A stretch of 64,000 nucleotides of DNA from Micromonospora sp. MW-13. GTDB lineage: Bacteria > Actinomycetota > Actinomycetes > Mycobacteriales > Micromonosporaceae. The DNA lies in the NCBI RefSeq assembly GCF_003434305.1, contig NZ_QKKX01000033.1, forward strand, positions 124,001 through 188,000, given 5' to 3'. The translations under genes and the position numbers were made by a program. A model generated the notes under the pieces. The model saw only the letters and a list, made by a program, of their open reading frames with translations. It was not told where the DNA came from and searched no databases. Positions within the stretch are counted from its first letter, which is position 1. Every line of letters begins with the position of its first letter. Positions 1 through 7,573 of the stretch are shown one piece after another.

Positions 1-2
1 TC

Positions 3-710
3 ACCGAGATCCACGGCGAGCCCGGCCTGTTGGAGCGGTTCCGGCTGGAGATCCGCGCGTTCGACTCCGACGCGCGGGCCCGACTCACCGCCGCCCTCGA
101 CCTGGCCGCCGAGCTGCACCGCGACGACCGGCGGGTACGCGAGCCGTACCTGAACCACCTGCTGCGGGTGGCGATCCGGCTGATGCACCACTACCAGGTG
201 CGCGACGTGGACGTGATCGTCTCCGGCCTGCTGCACGACGCGGTGGAGGACCACCCAACGGAGCTGGCAGGCCTGACGGAGGGCCACCCGGTGGGGCCGG
301 CGGCGGCCGGCGACCGCACGGCGGCGGCGCTGGCGGTGCTCGCCGCGCGGTTCGGCCCCCGGGTCGCCCGACTGGTCGCCGCGGTCACCAACCCGGCGTA
401 CGACCCGGACCGCGACCGGCACACGCAGTACCGGGAGCACGTGGCGGCCAGCCTGGACCGGGAGCCGTGGGCCCGGGTCATCAAGGTCTCCGACTTCACC
501 GACAACGGGGTTGGCGTGATCCACACCGTCGGCCCGAAGGTGTTCTCCTCGGCGACGAAGTACCGGCCGCTGGTGCCCGTCTTCCGCGAGCTGATCGCCC
601 GGCCGGACACCCCGCTCGCCCCGGCGGTGAAGGCCCACATCTTCAGCCAGCTCGACCTGGCCGAGGAGCGCTTCAGCGCGATCCTCGACCATCCGGTGAG
701 CGCCTCCTGA
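3..710 (+). CDS. HD-domain phosphohydrolase-like protein, 5'-truncated by window edge
   Basis: The frame is open to the left edge. The first in-frame start visible is a TTG at 30 with no Shine-Dalgarno before it, so the true start probably lies outside the window. The protein carries the HD signature LLHDAVEDH about 70 residues after the TTG, a preceding conserved helix with YLNHLLRVA, and a later IKVSDFTDN that corresponds to the K-x-x-D-x-x-x-N motif of (p)ppGpp hydrolases and related metal-dependent HD phosphohydrolases. It lacks a synthetase domain as far as can be seen. By family knowledge it would hydrolyse a phosphorylated nucleotide in the cytoplasm, possibly as a small alarmone hydrolase, but the substrate cannot be read from the sequence. 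Confidence 0.7.
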   Translation, partial: TEIHGEPGLLERFRLEIRAFDSDARARLTAALDLAAELHRDDRRVREPYLNHLLRVAIRLMHHYQVRDVDVIVSGLLHDAVEDHPTELAGLTEGHPVGPAAAGDRTAAALAVLAARFGPRVARLVAAVTNPAYDPDRDRHTQYREHVAASLDREPWARVIKVSDFTDNGVGVIHTVGPKVFSSATKYRPLVPVFRELIARPDTPLAPAVKAHIFSQLDLAEERFSAILDHPVSAS

Positions 711-858
711 GGCCGGGCCCCGGTGGACCGACACGGCGCGGCGACCGGGCACCGCCCCGGCGGGCCGGCGGCCGGGGAGCCAGGAACCGGACGGCCAGCG
801 GCAGGCGGCCGGGGCCAGGAACGCAACGGCCAGCGGTAGCCGGCCGGGGGCCGAGCGG

Positions 859-1275
859 TCAGCGGCGGGGCAGGGCGGCGACCGCCCGGCGGCGCAGGAC
901 CGGTATCCGGTCGGGGGCGTCGCGCAGCACGACCCGCAGCGGGTGCAGGGCGTCGGCGGCGGCGTCGCCGAGCAGGGTCAGCAGCAGGCCGAGGTGGCCG
1001 GGGGGCTCGTCGGCGAGCAACTGCGTGGCGTCGTCGACCAGCAGGGTCAGCGGGCCGGCGTCGAGCAGGTCGCGCAGGCTGTCGGCGAGCGCATCCCAGT
1101 TGCGCCCGACGTACCCGGGCAGGTCCAGGACGTCGACCAGCGCCGCGAACAGGTCGGCCCGGGTGCGGGCGGTCGCCGCCGGCAGCACCGCGTCCCGCGC
1201 ACCGGGCCCCGGGGTGCGCTCGGTCGCCGTGACGGCCAGCCACGGCGGCAGCTCGGGCGGGTGCCCCTCGGTCAT
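859..1275 (-). CDS. Barstar-family ribonuclease inhibitor
   Basis: 138-residue cytoplasmic protein starting at the ATG at 1275 (MTEGHPP). The middle contains the barstar hallmark LPGYVGRNWDAL followed by a helix and LTLLVDDA, matching the Asn/Trp/Asp-bearing helix by which barstar occludes barnase-type RNases. It is somewhat longer than the roughly 90-residue classical barstar because of an N-terminal extension. It lies 56 bp downstream of, and on the same strand as, a secreted guanyl-specific RNase (1332-1787), so the likely role is protection of the producing cell from its own enzyme before export. Pairing with that specific RNase is inferred from adjacency; barstar-like proteins also occur unpaired in actinobacteria. 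Confidence 0.85.
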   Translation of the reverse strand: MTEGHPPELPPWLAVTATERTPGPGARDAVLPAATARTRADLFAALVDVLDLPGYVGRNWDALADSLRDLLDAGPLTLLVDDATQLLADEPPGHLGLLLTLLGDAAADALHPLRVVLRDAPDRIPVLRRRAVAALPRR

Positions 1276-1331
1276 GGTGCCCTCCCCGGCGCGGGCCCGG
1301 ACCCTGCGGCCCGGCCCCGCGAGGCGTCGCG

Positions 1332-1787
1332 TCAGAGGCGGTAGAAGTCGGTGTAGTGGTTGGGCGAGAACCACGTCGCGCCCGTGCTCCTGTTGACCAC
1401 GATCCGGTACGCGTCGCGCGCGGCGCCGGAGGCGCGCGGGTAGACGTCGTACTCGTGGTAGGTGGCGCCGGCGGGGAGTTGGCCCTCGTAGTTGTGGAAC
1501 TGGCCGCCGGCGAAGTTGGCGAGCCCGCCGCTCCACGAGTACCAGCCCCGGCTGGTCGGGAAGCCCTTGGCGGACCAGCCGGAACGGGCGGTGCGCGCGT
1601 CCGCGCAGCGGGTCATGGTGCAGGAGCTGTGGACGGCCGCCTGGGCGGGCTCGGCCAGCGTGGGCGTCACCACGGACGGCCCCGCCAGGGCCGCGGCGAC
1701 CATCGCGGTGAGCAGGGCGAGCAGGCCGATCGTGCGGCGCACCCGGCCGCCGGTCGTCGTGGTGGTGGGCATCCTCGTGTCTGTCAC
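1332..1787 (-). CDS. Secreted guanyl-specific ribonuclease (barnase/RNase Sa type)
   Basis: 151 residues from a GTG at 1787, chosen because GGGGAGGA lies just upstream; the ATG at 1772 has no correctly spaced ribosome binding site. An N-terminal signal peptide (TIGLLALLTAMVAAALAG) ends near an AxA site at PAQAA. The mature part has the N1/T1/barnase-fold landmarks: YHEYDV with the catalytic-base Glu, an Arg in DAYRIVV, and the catalytic His in the terminal FSPNHYTDFY. Such enzymes cleave RNA after guanosine outside the cell, for nutrition or competition. The barstar-like gene follows 56 bp downstream and the two are probably co-transcribed. Two Cys near the mature N terminus could form a disulfide. 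Confidence 0.85.
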   Translation of the reverse strand: MTDTRMPTTTTTGGRVRRTIGLLALLTAMVAAALAGPSVVTPTLAEPAQAAVHSSCTMTRCADARTARSGWSAKGFPTSRGWYSWSGGLANFAGGQFHNYEGQLPAGATYHEYDVYPRASGAARDAYRIVVNRSTGATWFSPNHYTDFYRL

Positions 1788-1969
1788 TGTTCCTCCCCAT
1801 CTCGGCGGCACCGATTTCATCGATGCACATGAGTTCCTTGCTGGGAACAGTGTCGACGCGACACCCGGCGTTGGCCAGGGTCGGCGGCGAAACTCGTCCG
1901 CACACCTCGATGAGGACCGCGCCAACTCGGGTCGGGTCGCCCGGGCGGAGCCACCCGACCCGCGTGGGG

Positions 1970-2248
1970 TCAGCAGCCGACCCGGCTCGACCCGACCGCG
2001 ACGTCGTCGAACCAGAGGGTGTCCGACCCGTCGCCGTAGCTCTCCCAGCCCAGCCGCAGGTCGGTGAGCTGTGGGCGCCAGGTCCGGTTGAGCCACTGCC
2101 CGTCGATGTCGTGGGTCGGCGTCCCGTCCACGGTCAGGCCGGCCACCGCCGTGCCGTCGACCCAGGTGCGCAGCAGCCCCTGTGCGCCGTCCACCATGAA
2201 CTCCAGGCAGGACCAGCGGCCGGTGGCCAATGGCACGCTCAGCGCCAC
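1970..2248 (-). pseudogene. C-terminal fragment of a secreted carbohydrate-binding/concanavalin-like protein
   Basis: A 92-codon frame ends in the pattern LGWESYG...DTLWFDDVAVG..RVGC, with RWSCLEFMVDG and RTWVDGTAV before it. From memory this is the C-terminal strand pattern of Cip1-like, laminin-G/concanavalin-fold proteins secreted with cellulose-binding domains. An in-frame TAG lies a few codons before the GTG at 2248, and no signal peptide or N-terminal half is found upstream, so I treat it as the surviving tail of a disrupted gene. Family assignment is by remembered motif only. Confidence 0.5.
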
Positions 2249-2483
2249 CGACGGCGCGGGAAGCTACGGGAACGCTCGCGTGGCGACGCGCGACGGCGCG
2301 TACGCGCTGGGCCCGGCTCGGGCGGACGATCAGCCGCCGGGCCGACCATCGGTCGGACGGGGCGACACCCGCACAAAATGTAGTGACGCGAGCCTATGTA
2401 TGCAAGCTCTACGGCAAGCCTGTGTCCGGACTCCGCCCAGTCGGGCGAGCCCCCGAGCAGGTACACCATTCGGACACGTTCGG

Positions 2484-2590
2484 TCAGCACCGAACGGGCC
2501 ACGGGTGGGTCAGCGCATGCAGCACGGCCATGCGACTTGCCGGAGCCGAAGGAGCCGGGCAGGTAGGCGGCCTGGAGCGGGCCCCCTCGA
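2484..2590 (-). pseudogene. Frameshifted P-loop ATPase scrap (PglY/BrxC-like signature)
   Basis: On the minus strand one frame reads LQAAYLPGSFGSGKSH, with the Walker A P-loop at 2533-2556. Immediately after the His codon the expected continuation (F)MAVLHAL appears in another frame, as though about four bases (CTTC) were lost at the H-F junction. A P-loop of the form GSFGSGKSHFMA is, to my recollection, typical of large ATPases in BREX/Pgl-type phage resistance. The matching stretch is only about 30 codons, so this is a relic. The rest of 2249-2721 holds no gene I can support. Confidence 0.4.
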
Positions 2591-2721
2591 CGGATACCGT
2601 TCTGAGAGGAACACGAACCGCATGAGCCCCACGCGGCCGACCGGGCCTGGCCGGCACCACCCAGCCTGACCCACCCTGTCGGTGTTTGAACGGCGACGCA
2701 ACGCATGACACGCTTCCGGCC

Positions 2722-3192
2722 ATGCGACGCGCCACGGGCGGGATACGGCTGCCGAGACACCCGCGTCGCCTCGATCACGCCGAGTGCCTCGCGGTCGTCT
2801 CGGCGGCGACGGCGTTGAGCGCGGCGACCGGCCTCCGGTGGGCAGTGGCGAAGGAGATGCCGGACCGGGGCCTGCCGGACCTGTCCGAGGGTCTGGCCCG
2901 GGCGCGCCGGGAGGGCCAGGTCTTCCTTCTTCCGCCGGGCTCCCGCTCCTGGCTCGGCCTGCGGTACGCGCATGCCGACACCGGCTACCCGCTGGCCCTG
3001 ATGGTGGTGTGGTCGTACGGCGCGAGCCGGACACCGGCCGACCGGGCACGGCCCGGCGATTACGTGGAGGTCGCCATGTGGCATCTGCGGCTGCTGTCAC
3101 CACCGCACACGCACCGCATGCTGGAGCACGTGGAGGCTGCCTTGGTCAGGCACCGCTCGGCCGCGCGGACGGCGGCGGACGAGTCGCCGTGA
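2722..3192 (+). CDS. Hypothetical protein
   Basis: About 156 residues from the ATG at 2722; a TTG at 2686 would add 12 residues and cannot be excluded. No known domain recognised. It is cytoplasmic and mixed alpha/beta in composition, with an Arg-rich start and a central hydrophobic strand ahead of VVWSYGAS. The end is convergent with the seven-gene minus-strand array (stop at 3221) and only 28 bp separate the two stops. GC and codon use look native. Nothing in context assigns a function. Confidence 0.5.
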   Translation: MRRATGGIRLPRHPRRLDHAECLAVVSAATALSAATGLRWAVAKEMPDRGLPDLSEGLARARREGQVFLLPPGSRSWLGLRYAHADTGYPLALMVVWSYGASRTPADRARPGDYVEVAMWHLRLLSPPHTHRMLEHVEAALVRHRSAARTAADESP

Positions 3193-3220
3193 ACGGGCCA
3201 ACGCAGGTCGCTTCGGAGAA

Positions 3221-4168
3221 TCACGCCCGGGGCTGCCGGAATGCCCGTTCGAGGTGCATGAGCAGCAGGAAGGGTCGGGCGCGCTGAGCCGCCTTACGCC
3301 ACGTGAGAGCGCGGAGGCCGTACTTGAAGACCACCGTCGAGGGGACGGTCGCGCCGAGGATGTCCCAGGCGACCTCCTCCACGGCCTGCCGGGCGACCCG
3401 CGGCCGGGCGAACTCCGCCACCGTTTCGCGGTAGCGGCGGGTCAGCTCGCGCGCGGTGGCCTCCGGGGTCAGCACCGGGTCGTAGCCACGCGCCATCGCG
3501 AGCAGCGAGTCGTCCAGCAGGGCACGGAAGGCACCGTTGAGCCGTCGCGCTTCAACGATCTGCGCCACGCTGAGCTGATTCAGCGAGCCGATTCGCAACT
3601 GCCCGAGGACGTCCCGGACAACCGCGGCCTCGAACCGCTCCGCCGGTTGGTGCCCGAGGCTGTTGGCGAGGTGCGTCCTGACCGCGGGGTTGGTCAACAT
3701 TCCATCCTGCTGGAGCTCGGAGGAGATCACCAGCGAGGCCATGTGGTTACGGAGGCTGACGATCTCCGCCGCTCCCTGCCTCAGGGGTCGCGCCGCGCCC
3801 TCGGCAGGCCGATAGGCTTCCTCCCGGACGGCGCGCATCACCTCGTCCATCCGGGTCAGGCTCTCGCGCAACTGGCCCTGCGGTATCACGAGATCAGCTC
3901 TCCGGCCGCGCCCGGCGGCACGTCCCACCCGCACCCTGCCCGAGTCGTCCAGCTCGTACTCGTGGCCCCACAGCTTCAGCAGGCCCGCGTCGTGCAGGTC
4001 GTCGATCCGTCGGTCTATTTCCACGGTCCGCTCGCGATACGGCGTTGCGACCTCGAAGGACGCGCGCAGCACGACGCGGTCGGAGAAGAACACGACCGAC
4101 TGCAGAAGCTTGTCGATCGTGTGAGAGTCGATCACGCCGCTGTCGAGCAGCGTCAGCGAACGGGTCAT
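3221..4168 (-). CDS. Uncharacterised helical protein, last gene of the caspase-EAL/nucleotide-enzyme array
   Basis: 315 residues starting with MTRSLTLLDS at 4168, where the ATG overlaps the upstream stop by one base (TGATG), so it is translationally coupled to the thymidylate-synthase-like gene. The protein is predicted mainly helical, without signal peptide or membrane segment, and rich in Arg/Glu helices with an amphipathic C terminus. I recognise no catalytic motif. The N-terminal DSGVIDSHTIDKLLQSVVFFSDRVVL may be a small folded unit. Conserved coupling to six neighbours suggests it belongs to the same pathway, as accessory, sensor or effector subunit; the role is unknown. Confidence 0.7.
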   Translation of the reverse strand: MTRSLTLLDSGVIDSHTIDKLLQSVVFFSDRVVLRASFEVATPYRERTVEIDRRIDDLHDAGLLKLWGHEYELDDSGRVRVGRAAGRGRRADLVIPQGQLRESLTRMDEVMRAVREEAYRPAEGAARPLRQGAAEIVSLRNHMASLVISSELQQDGMLTNPAVRTHLANSLGHQPAERFEAAVVRDVLGQLRIGSLNQLSVAQIVEARRLNGAFRALLDDSLLAMARGYDPVLTPEATARELTRRYRETVAEFARPRVARQAVEEVAWDILGATVPSTVVFKYGLRALTWRKAAQRARPFLLLMHLERAFRQPRA

Positions 4169-4785
4169 CACGCCCCCGACACATACGTCAGGTAGTCGAC
4201 TTCGTACAGGTGGGCGCTCCATGCCTGGTAACACACCTTGCTTCCGGTGAGCCGCAGGTCCAGCGCCGCGTCCGAGACGAGCTGCCCGAAGGTGAGCAAC
4301 TCGGGCACCAGGCCCACCCAGACGTCCACACTGCGCGCGGTCAGGAAGAGGAGAAGGTTGCCTCCGACGATCCTCAGCGCGCCGCCCACCGGTGAGACGG
4401 GAAACAGGCCGCCGAGGTCCTCCTCCGGCCGCCAGGTCGAGAAGACCGCCGATCGGGTGTGCTCGTCCTGGCGGAGCAGGGCGACCGCCTGCTCGAACTG
4501 GTCGACCGGTGCGCCGGCCGGCGGGGCCCAGCGGCGCAGCCGCTGATAGAGCAGCGAAGACTCGCGCTGCTCACCGAAGACCCGGTCCCGGTAGTCCTTG
4601 ATCAGCTCGGGATAGGGGTACCCCGGGGGCGGCGTCAGGTCCGCCGGATTCCGCAGCCACACCGTCAGGCCGGGAATGTCGAACGACACGCCGTGACGCG
4701 TGGCGATCCGGACAGGTAGCTGCCCGGAGTACAGGGCGATGACGTTCTGCCAGCCGGACGCGACGGTTCCGATCTCAATCTCCAC
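4168..4785 (-). CDS. Thymidylate synthase-fold protein lacking the catalytic cysteine
   Basis: 205 residues from a GTG at 4785. The order of motifs follows thymidylate synthase/dCMP hydroxymethylase: YPYPELIKDY (57-66), DQFEQAVALL (95-104), HTRSAV (109-114), a strand at the place of the active-site loop, RSVDVWVGL (151-159, compare RSxDxxLGLP), and SAHLYEVDYL (190-199, compare HIYxNHxE). At the catalytic-Cys position the sequence is PVSP (129-132), without Cys, and the Asn after GLP is replaced (GLVPE). So classical methyl transfer is unlikely; nucleotide binding or an altered C5 chemistry is possible. It overlaps the HisG-like gene by 11 bp. Comparable TS-like enzymes act on CMP in mildiomycin and bacimethrin biosynthesis (MilA, BcmA). 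Confidence 0.65.
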   Translation of the reverse strand: MEIEIGTVASGWQNVIALYSGQLPVRIATRHGVSFDIPGLTVWLRNPADLTPPPGYPYPELIKDYRDRVFGEQRESSLLYQRLRRWAPPAGAPVDQFEQAVALLRQDEHTRSAVFSTWRPEEDLGGLFPVSPVGGALRIVGGNLLLFLTARSVDVWVGLVPELLTFGQLVSDAALDLRLTGSKVCYQAWSAHLYEVDYLTYVSGA

Positions 4786-5650
4786 CGTGCGACCCCCGTG
4801 ACCGGTCCCGCGTCGTCGTCGCGCAGGCCCTCTGCAGGTACCTGTTGGACTGGTAGAACGCCTCCACGCTGCCGAAGTCCCACCAGCCCGTCAGCTCGGG
4901 CCGTACGACCAGGTCGGGCCGGTGGAACGCGACGGCCCCCGAGTCCAGCCGGGCTCCGGTGTCGAGCCACTGCTCACTCACGGCGATCCAGCCCGGCATC
5001 AGACCACACCGCTTCCGTCCGGCCGCTGCTGCCGCCATGAAGGACGGCATCTCCAGGACGGGCATCGCCGCGAGGTCGAACACCCCCGGAACGGGCGAGT
5101 CCGCGGTACGGGTCACCAGGCAGACGTCCGTCGCCATCAGGGGGATGTCGTGGTCCAGCCCGTTCACCGCCAGCGTCTCGCCCGATGTCACGAGCAGGAC
5201 GCCGGCGCCGTGCGGATCCGCCCTGATGACTCCCTCCGTGGAGCCGTGCAACGTCACGACCCGTGGCTCCCCGGCACCGGCCCGCGCCGTGATCCACGCG
5301 CGGGTGATGGCCGGGTACTCGGTGTAGATCGTCCGCACGTCGCGGCCGGGCACCGTGCAGTACGTGACGAAGGACGTCCGCACGGCGGGTAGCGCGCGCA
5401 ACACCAGCCTCTCGGCGCGGGCGAGCGACCATTCGACGCATACGTCGTAACCGGTGATCCCGACGTCGACGACGCCCGTCGCGACCAACTGCGGGATGTC
5501 GAAGCCTCGGCAGAGGACGAGGGTGTCGGCGGCGGCGCGGTGCCACAGGGAACGAGGATGGCCCCGCGCCAGACCCGGAAAGAGACCGGTGGTGAGACCG
5601 GCGACCGGGCCGTGCAGGCGGCTGGACGAGCCGGGCGCGGCGACGATCAC
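4775..5650 (-). CDS. HisG-like (ATP phosphoribosyltransferase-fold) protein
   Basis: 291 residues from a GTG at 5650 that overlaps the preceding stop (GTGA). Two stretches match the periplasmic-binding-protein-like fold of HisG: RGFDIPQLVATGVVDVGITG (48-67, compare DVPxYVxxGxADLGIxG) and LHGSTEGV (134-141) followed by LLVTSGETLAVNGL (152-165, compare IVxTGxTLxxNGL), the phosphoribosyl/pyrophosphate-binding loop of HisG. The tail after residue 185 is unlike HisG. No other his gene is nearby and the neighbours are nucleotide enzymes, so I infer transfer or removal of a ribose-phosphate in making an unusual nucleotide rather than histidine synthesis. Confidence 0.7.
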   Translation of the reverse strand: MIVAAPGSSSRLHGPVAGLTTGLFPGLARGHPRSLWHRAAADTLVLCRGFDIPQLVATGVVDVGITGYDVCVEWSLARAERLVLRALPAVRTSFVTYCTVPGRDVRTIYTEYPAITRAWITARAGAGEPRVVTLHGSTEGVIRADPHGAGVLLVTSGETLAVNGLDHDIPLMATDVCLVTRTADSPVPGVFDLAAMPVLEMPSFMAAAAAGRKRCGLMPGWIAVSEQWLDTGARLDSGAVAFHRPDLVVRPELTGWWDFGSVEAFYQSNRYLQRACATTTRDRSRGSHGGD

Positions 5651-6054
5651 GCCGAGCCCTCGGCAGGTGAGACCCGGCTGATCCGACGCACCTCGTCACC
5701 GATCTCGTCGACCGGCACGACCGCGTCGACCAACGCCCGCAGGGCGAACTCGGTCGGCTGCTCGGAGAACACCACCGTCTTGCCCTGGCCGACGGCGTAG
5801 CCCACTTCGATGCAGACGCTCACCCCCGCATACCCACCGTTCGCGATGACGAAGACAGCATCAGACCTGGCGACCTTGTCGAGAAACTCGCGGGTCAGTC
5901 GAATCTTGTCCGACTCGCCGACCCGCACCTGCTCCTCGCTGTAGTCGTAGCGCGGGGTGTAGACGGTCAGACCCGCCTTGCGGAGAAGGTCCTCGGCTCG
6001 CCGCGCCGTGTCGTAGAACTTGGAACTGCTGCAGATCGTGACTGAGCTGATCAC
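5647..6054 (-). CDS. Nucleoside 2-deoxyribosyltransferase-like protein
   Basis: 135 residues from the GTG at 6054, preferred over the GTG at 6069 because GAGAGAG precedes it at good spacing. It starts with a beta strand and ICSSSKFYD, continues with helix RRAEDLLRKAGLTVYTPR, then DAVFVIANGGYAGVSVCIEVGYAVGQGKTVV, the NDT pattern in which the Glu after the Gly-rich turn (E83) is the nucleophile. Members exchange or hydrolyse N-glycosidic bonds; the CMP hydrolases MilB and BcmB belong to this superfamily. Its stop overlaps the HisG-like start and it follows the radical SAM gene by 33 bp. Substrate unknown. Confidence 0.75.
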   Translation of the reverse strand: MISSVTICSSSKFYDTARRAEDLLRKAGLTVYTPRYDYSEEQVRVGESDKIRLTREFLDKVARSDAVFVIANGGYAGVSVCIEVGYAVGQGKTVVFSEQPTEFALRALVDAVVPVDEIGDEVRRISRVSPAEGSA

Positions 6055-6087
6055 GGAAACTCTCTCCACACTACCGAAATGCGATCA

Positions 6088-7095
6088 TCAGTTCAACGGC
6101 ACCAGGTGCCGAGGTCTTTGGAGATACCTCGCGCCCGACCTGCTGAGGAGAATGTTCTCCCACAACACGGACGGCGCCTCGGATTCCCTGGGACGGGGCA
6201 GTCGCCGCCGGTCGGCCAGGACGGGATAGTCGAGGTGGAACGGCCGCACCGCCAGCCGTGCGGGGAGACCGGGGCTGATCTCGGCCAGTTCGTCGTGGAG
6301 CCGTTCGAGTTGCTCGCCGGTCCAGTCGTTCGCGCCGACAGCCGGGTACACGTCGAACCCGATACCGAGTGCGAACTCGATGCCGCTCCGGATCGCCGGC
6401 CAGAGCTTGGCGCCCGGAGGGAAATGGAGGGTGGAGTGGAGCTTGACGCGGGACATTTCGACGGCCTCGTCCTGCGTCAGCCGGATCGAGTTCTCCCGCC
6501 AGGCCGACGGAAGCGCGGAGAGATTGGACTCCACCTTGAGCACGCTGGAGGAGAGCAGTTCGCGCCGGCGCAGTTCGCGATGGATGCCGATCACGAGAGC
6601 GGGCGCCAGCAGGGGTTCGCCGCCGCTGACGCGGAGCAGGCTGAGCCTGCGGCCAGGCGCCTCCATCGACCGCCGCAGCAGGACGAACTCGTCGACCACG
6701 TCAGCGGCGGTGGCGACGAAACTGTCAGCACCGGACAGGTGACCGAAGTCGACATAGCAGTAGGGACATCGGAAGTTGCAGGCGGCGACGTGGGTGATGG
6801 CGGCGAGGTTGTGCTCAGTCCAGTGCCCGCCGAGTTCGGCCGCGACCGTGAGCGGGCTGTCCGACAGGTTGGCCACATGCCGGAGGGCGGAGAACTCCGG
6901 AAGGGAGGTGGGCAGTCGCATCCGCTTCCGCTTGACCGGCGTGAAAAGGCGAAAATGCCGGTTCTGCACGCCGCCGAGCGCTGTCTCACGAAGATCGGTG
7001 AATGCGTACTCGCCGCAACCGGCGTTGACGATGCGATACGACCTGGACAGCAATCGCCCCTCGTCCTGGCCGGGCGTCGGTAACGATTCAGCCAC
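6088..7095 (-). CDS. Radical SAM enzyme
   Basis: 335 residues from a GTG at 7095 that has GGAGGAG just upstream; a TTG at 7194 would add 33 low-complexity residues. The [4Fe-4S]-binding motif CNFRCPYC (Cys 106, 110, 113) is followed by an SGGEPLL strand-turn (157-163), standard for S-adenosylmethionine cleavage to the 5'-deoxyadenosyl radical. No C-terminal SPASM-type Cys cluster is evident. It lies third in the caspase-EAL array, between the EACC1-like gene (154 bp upstream) and the NDT-like gene (33 bp downstream). With TS-, HisG- and NDT-like partners the substrate is plausibly a nucleotide or nucleobase, as for the radical SAM enzyme of the mildiomycin pathway, but a peptide substrate is not ruled out. 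Confidence 0.85.
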   Translation of the reverse strand: MAESLPTPGQDEGRLLSRSYRIVNAGCGEYAFTDLRETALGGVQNRHFRLFTPVKRKRMRLPTSLPEFSALRHVANLSDSPLTVAAELGGHWTEHNLAAITHVAACNFRCPYCYVDFGHLSGADSFVATAADVVDEFVLLRRSMEAPGRRLSLLRVSGGEPLLAPALVIGIHRELRRRELLSSSVLKVESNLSALPSAWRENSIRLTQDEAVEMSRVKLHSTLHFPPGAKLWPAIRSGIEFALGIGFDVYPAVGANDWTGEQLERLHDELAEISPGLPARLAVRPFHLDYPVLADRRRLPRPRESEAPSVLWENILLSRSGARYLQRPRHLVPLN

Positions 7096-7249
7096 GCGCT
7101 CCTCCGGCGAGGTGGGTTTGGGTGGCTCCGACGCCCTTCGCGCCGACGTCGGTCGATGACGAGAATGCTCCCCTGACGAACGGTGGCCGGTCAAGTCAGC
7201 ACGGCTCCGCGAGTCCCGATCCGATCAGTCCCGCACGTCGAATGGAGGG

Positions 7250-7573
7250 TCAGTCCTGGTCGTCGAGGAGCGGGCGGAGTTGTTCCAACAATCGAGCCCG
7301 GCTGACATTCCGCGGCAGGTCCACCTTCAGGTCGATTCCGGGGCCGGTGACCGTCAGGGTCACCGAGGGGCGCGGATCCCGCAGCCGCCAGTTGCGAATC
7401 GCGGCCACCAGGTCGCTCAGTTGGGGCTGCAACGCGGCGAGTGCGGCGAGGTTCGCCAGCAGGCCCGTCCCTTCGACGGCGAGGGTGATCGCCGACAGGT
7501 CACGGACGCCCTCGTACGGCAGGTCGAGTTCCTCGAAGACCTCGGCCGGCAACAGCAGTTTGACGGTGGTCAT
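7250..7573 (-). CDS. Small EACC1-like effector-associated protein
   Basis: 107 residues from the ATG at 7573, which overlaps the stop of the caspase-EAL gene (ATGA). The pattern is a short N-terminal strand-helix, a hydrophobic helix LANLAALAALQPQLSDLVAAI, a basic linker NWRLRDPRP, then a beta hairpin SVTLTVTGPGIDLKVDLP and a final Leu-rich helix ending LLDDQD. This resembles the 'effector-associated constant component' EACC1, a small protein found beside caspase-like and other effectors in multicellular bacteria; recognition is from memory of that pattern. It probably acts as adaptor or regulator of the neighbouring protease. Confidence 0.55.
   Translation of the reverse strand: MTTVKLLLPAEVFEELDLPYEGVRDLSAITLAVEGTGLLANLAALAALQPQLSDLVAAIRNWRLRDPRPSVTLTVTGPGIDLKVDLPRNVSRARLLEQLRPLLDDQD

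Noticed and set aside
1356..2067. Plus-strand frames opposite the RNase gene
   Set aside because: Composition is that of antisense high-GC DNA; the signal peptide and catalytic motifs of the minus-strand RNase are decisive.
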